Assembly (NCBI GenBank): GCA_015654715.1 | Contig: JAATGK010000108.1 | Coordinates: 1-13,200, forward strand | Length of the DNA: 13,200 nucleotides | Source: Alphaproteobacteria bacterium | Lineage (GTDB): Bacteria > Pseudomonadota > Alphaproteobacteria > Micropepsales > Micropepsaceae | Direction of reading: 5' to 3' | Shown: positions 12,304 to 13,200 of the stretch, piece after piece | Layout of the letters: every line of letters begins with the position of its first letter | Position numbering within the stretch: the first letter of the stretch is position 1 | Notes under the pieces: model-generated | What the model saw: only the letters and a program-made list of their open reading frames with translations | What the model was told of the DNA's origin: nothing | Database searches by the model: none | Program-made: the position numbers and the translations under genes

Positions 12304-13131
12304 TCAGTGAGACATGAGAGAGCAACACGCCGTGCTGCGCAACAGATCCCGCGTGACGCCGCCAAAGACGAATTCACGAAAGCGGCTGTGGCCATAAGCC
12401 CCCGCGACGATGACACCGGCGCCTTGCTTGTGAGCGATAGCGTTCAACTGACTGGCGTCGTCGCCGGTCGCGTGCCGCACCGTTGCTTCGGCGGCAACAC
12501 CATGCCGCTTCAGCCAGTTGGCGACATCCTTGACCTCGCGGTGGGCGTCGGCCTGATCCTCTTCGGCGGCAATTTCGACGACCGTGACGTGCTCGGCCAT
12601 TTTCAACAACGGCAAGGCATCGAGGGCCGCACGGCGCGCTTCCAGTGTGTCTTTCCAGCCGACAACGATATGCGAAAAGTCCGGTTTGTCGGTCGTGCCC
12701 GGAACGATGAGGACAGGGCGGCCAACCTGCATCAGGAGCTCGCCGGTGTTGATGAGCCGCGATGCATCAAGCATATCGCCGGAATTGACGCTGGTGATGA
12801 CAAGGTCAGCGCATCGCGCCTCGTGCGCGATGTACTCGGAGAGCGACGCCGACATCACCGTCGAGCGCCATTCAAGTGTGCCGGTGTTGCCCTTCAGGGC
12901 GCTGCGAAACTCGGCCTCGGCTTCCTTGATCTCCTGATGGGATTCGTCGCGCACCTGCACAACGACATCGCCGGGAACATAGCCGTCATTATAGCTGGTC
13001 ACCATCGACTGGCACCCGGCTATGCCGATCACATCGGCGTGGAAACGCTCCGCCAAATCACCGGCGACACGTAACAGACCGGCGTTCGAACGCCCAAGCT
13101 CCAAATGCACCATCAAAGTCGTGTACGTCAT
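12304..13131 (-). CDS. Tandem universal stress protein (UspA family)
   Basis: A 275-residue protein with two UspA domains in a row. Domain 1 spans about 1-150, starting MTYTTLMVHLELGRSN and closing with VGRPVLIVPG. Domain 2 spans about 155-275, starting HIVVGWKDTLEARRA. The second domain keeps the ATP-binding-type motif G-x2-G-x9-G (GAYGHSRFREFVFGG, 244-258) and ends in LMSH. The first lacks this motif, so only domain 2 probably binds nucleotide. The residues just before the end (STACC) differ from the usual Val-Pro-Val run, a minor oddity. Such proteins bind ATP and support survival under stress, in the cytoplasm. ATG 13131 has AAGGA 8 bases upstream; an upstream ATG at 13170 would run through a hairpin and is rejected. 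Confidence 0.92.
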   Translation of the reverse strand: MTYTTLMVHLELGRSNAGLLRVAGDLAERFHADVIGIAGCQSMVTSYNDGYVPGDVVVQVRDESHQEIKEAEAEFRSALKGNTGTLEWRSTVMSASLSEYIAHEARCADLVITSVNSGDMLDASRLINTGELLMQVGRPVLIVPGTTDKPDFSHIVVGWKDTLEARRAALDALPLLKMAEHVTVVEIAAEEDQADAHREVKDVANWLKRHGVAAEATVRHATGDDASQLNAIAHKQGAGVIVAGAYGHSRFREFVFGGVTRDLLRSTACCSLMSH

Positions 13132-13150
13132 GGTCGGCGTCCTTGCGGCA

Positions 13151-13180
13151 ATGCCCGACGGCACAAACACCGGCGGGCAT
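13151..13180. repeat. Hairpin in the leader of the universal stress protein gene
   Basis: Arms 13151-13161 and 13170-13180 pair at 10 of 11 positions around an 8-base loop, ending 19 bases before ATG 13131. There is no T-tract on the minus strand, so an mRNA leader structure or operator is more likely than a terminator. Confidence 0.45.
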
Positions 13181-13200
13181 CGCGGTTACTAAAACAGCAC

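Noticed and set aside
12241..13074. Plus-strand open frame of 277 residues
   Set aside because: Antisense to the tandem universal stress protein, which has clear family motifs.

Overview
The window looks like a chromosomal segment of a GC-rich alphaproteobacterium. The evidence is the rpsT tail followed by dnaA, clustered GANTC (CcrM-type) sites ahead of dnaA, an EcfG-type stress promoter (GGAAC-N17-CGTT), a DUF992 protein and a CsbD/DUF883/slipin/universal-stress-protein gene set. The order or genus cannot be fixed from this sequence alone. No tRNA, rRNA, CRISPR array, IS element or prophage was recognised.

Layout. 1-2619 (+ strand): end of rpsT with its terminator, a 0.4 kb gene-free leader, a rhodanese-like gene and dnaA, with a tiny well-primed leader ORF and a near-consensus DnaA box at the dnaA start. 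2620-3297: a gene-free stretch with three strong hairpins, one of them a minus-strand terminator. 3298-5406 (+): a two-helix membrane protein, a CsbD-like protein, a stand-alone receiver domain, a secreted His/Asn-rich protein and a small hypothetical. 5392-8499 (-): a tightly overlapping three-gene operon made of a type III polyketide synthase, an ICMT-like O-methyltransferase and a DHA2-type exporter. This is a compact make-methylate-export cassette, probably for an alkylpyrone or alkylresorcinol lipid. 8662-13131 (-): a run of separate stress-type genes (DUF883/ElaB-like, a small acidic Cys/Asp-rich protein, a ChrR-like NAD(P)H:FMN reductase, DUF992, slipin, a small helical protein and a tandem universal stress protein).

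The most unusual feature is not a gene. A motif, 5'-TGAGTA-N2-TTCC-3' (extended form about TGAGTANATTCCGANCCT), occurs five times, always between genes. Four copies point in the direction of transcription toward a stress-type gene. The fifth points toward the minus-strand terminator at 2866-2916 with no gene between, which hints at a small RNA. By simple counting, the ten fixed positions would be expected about 0.025 times in this length on both strands. I do not recognise this motif. Together with the perfect EcfG-type promoter in front of the slipin gene, it suggests that these scattered small genes form a co-regulated stress island.
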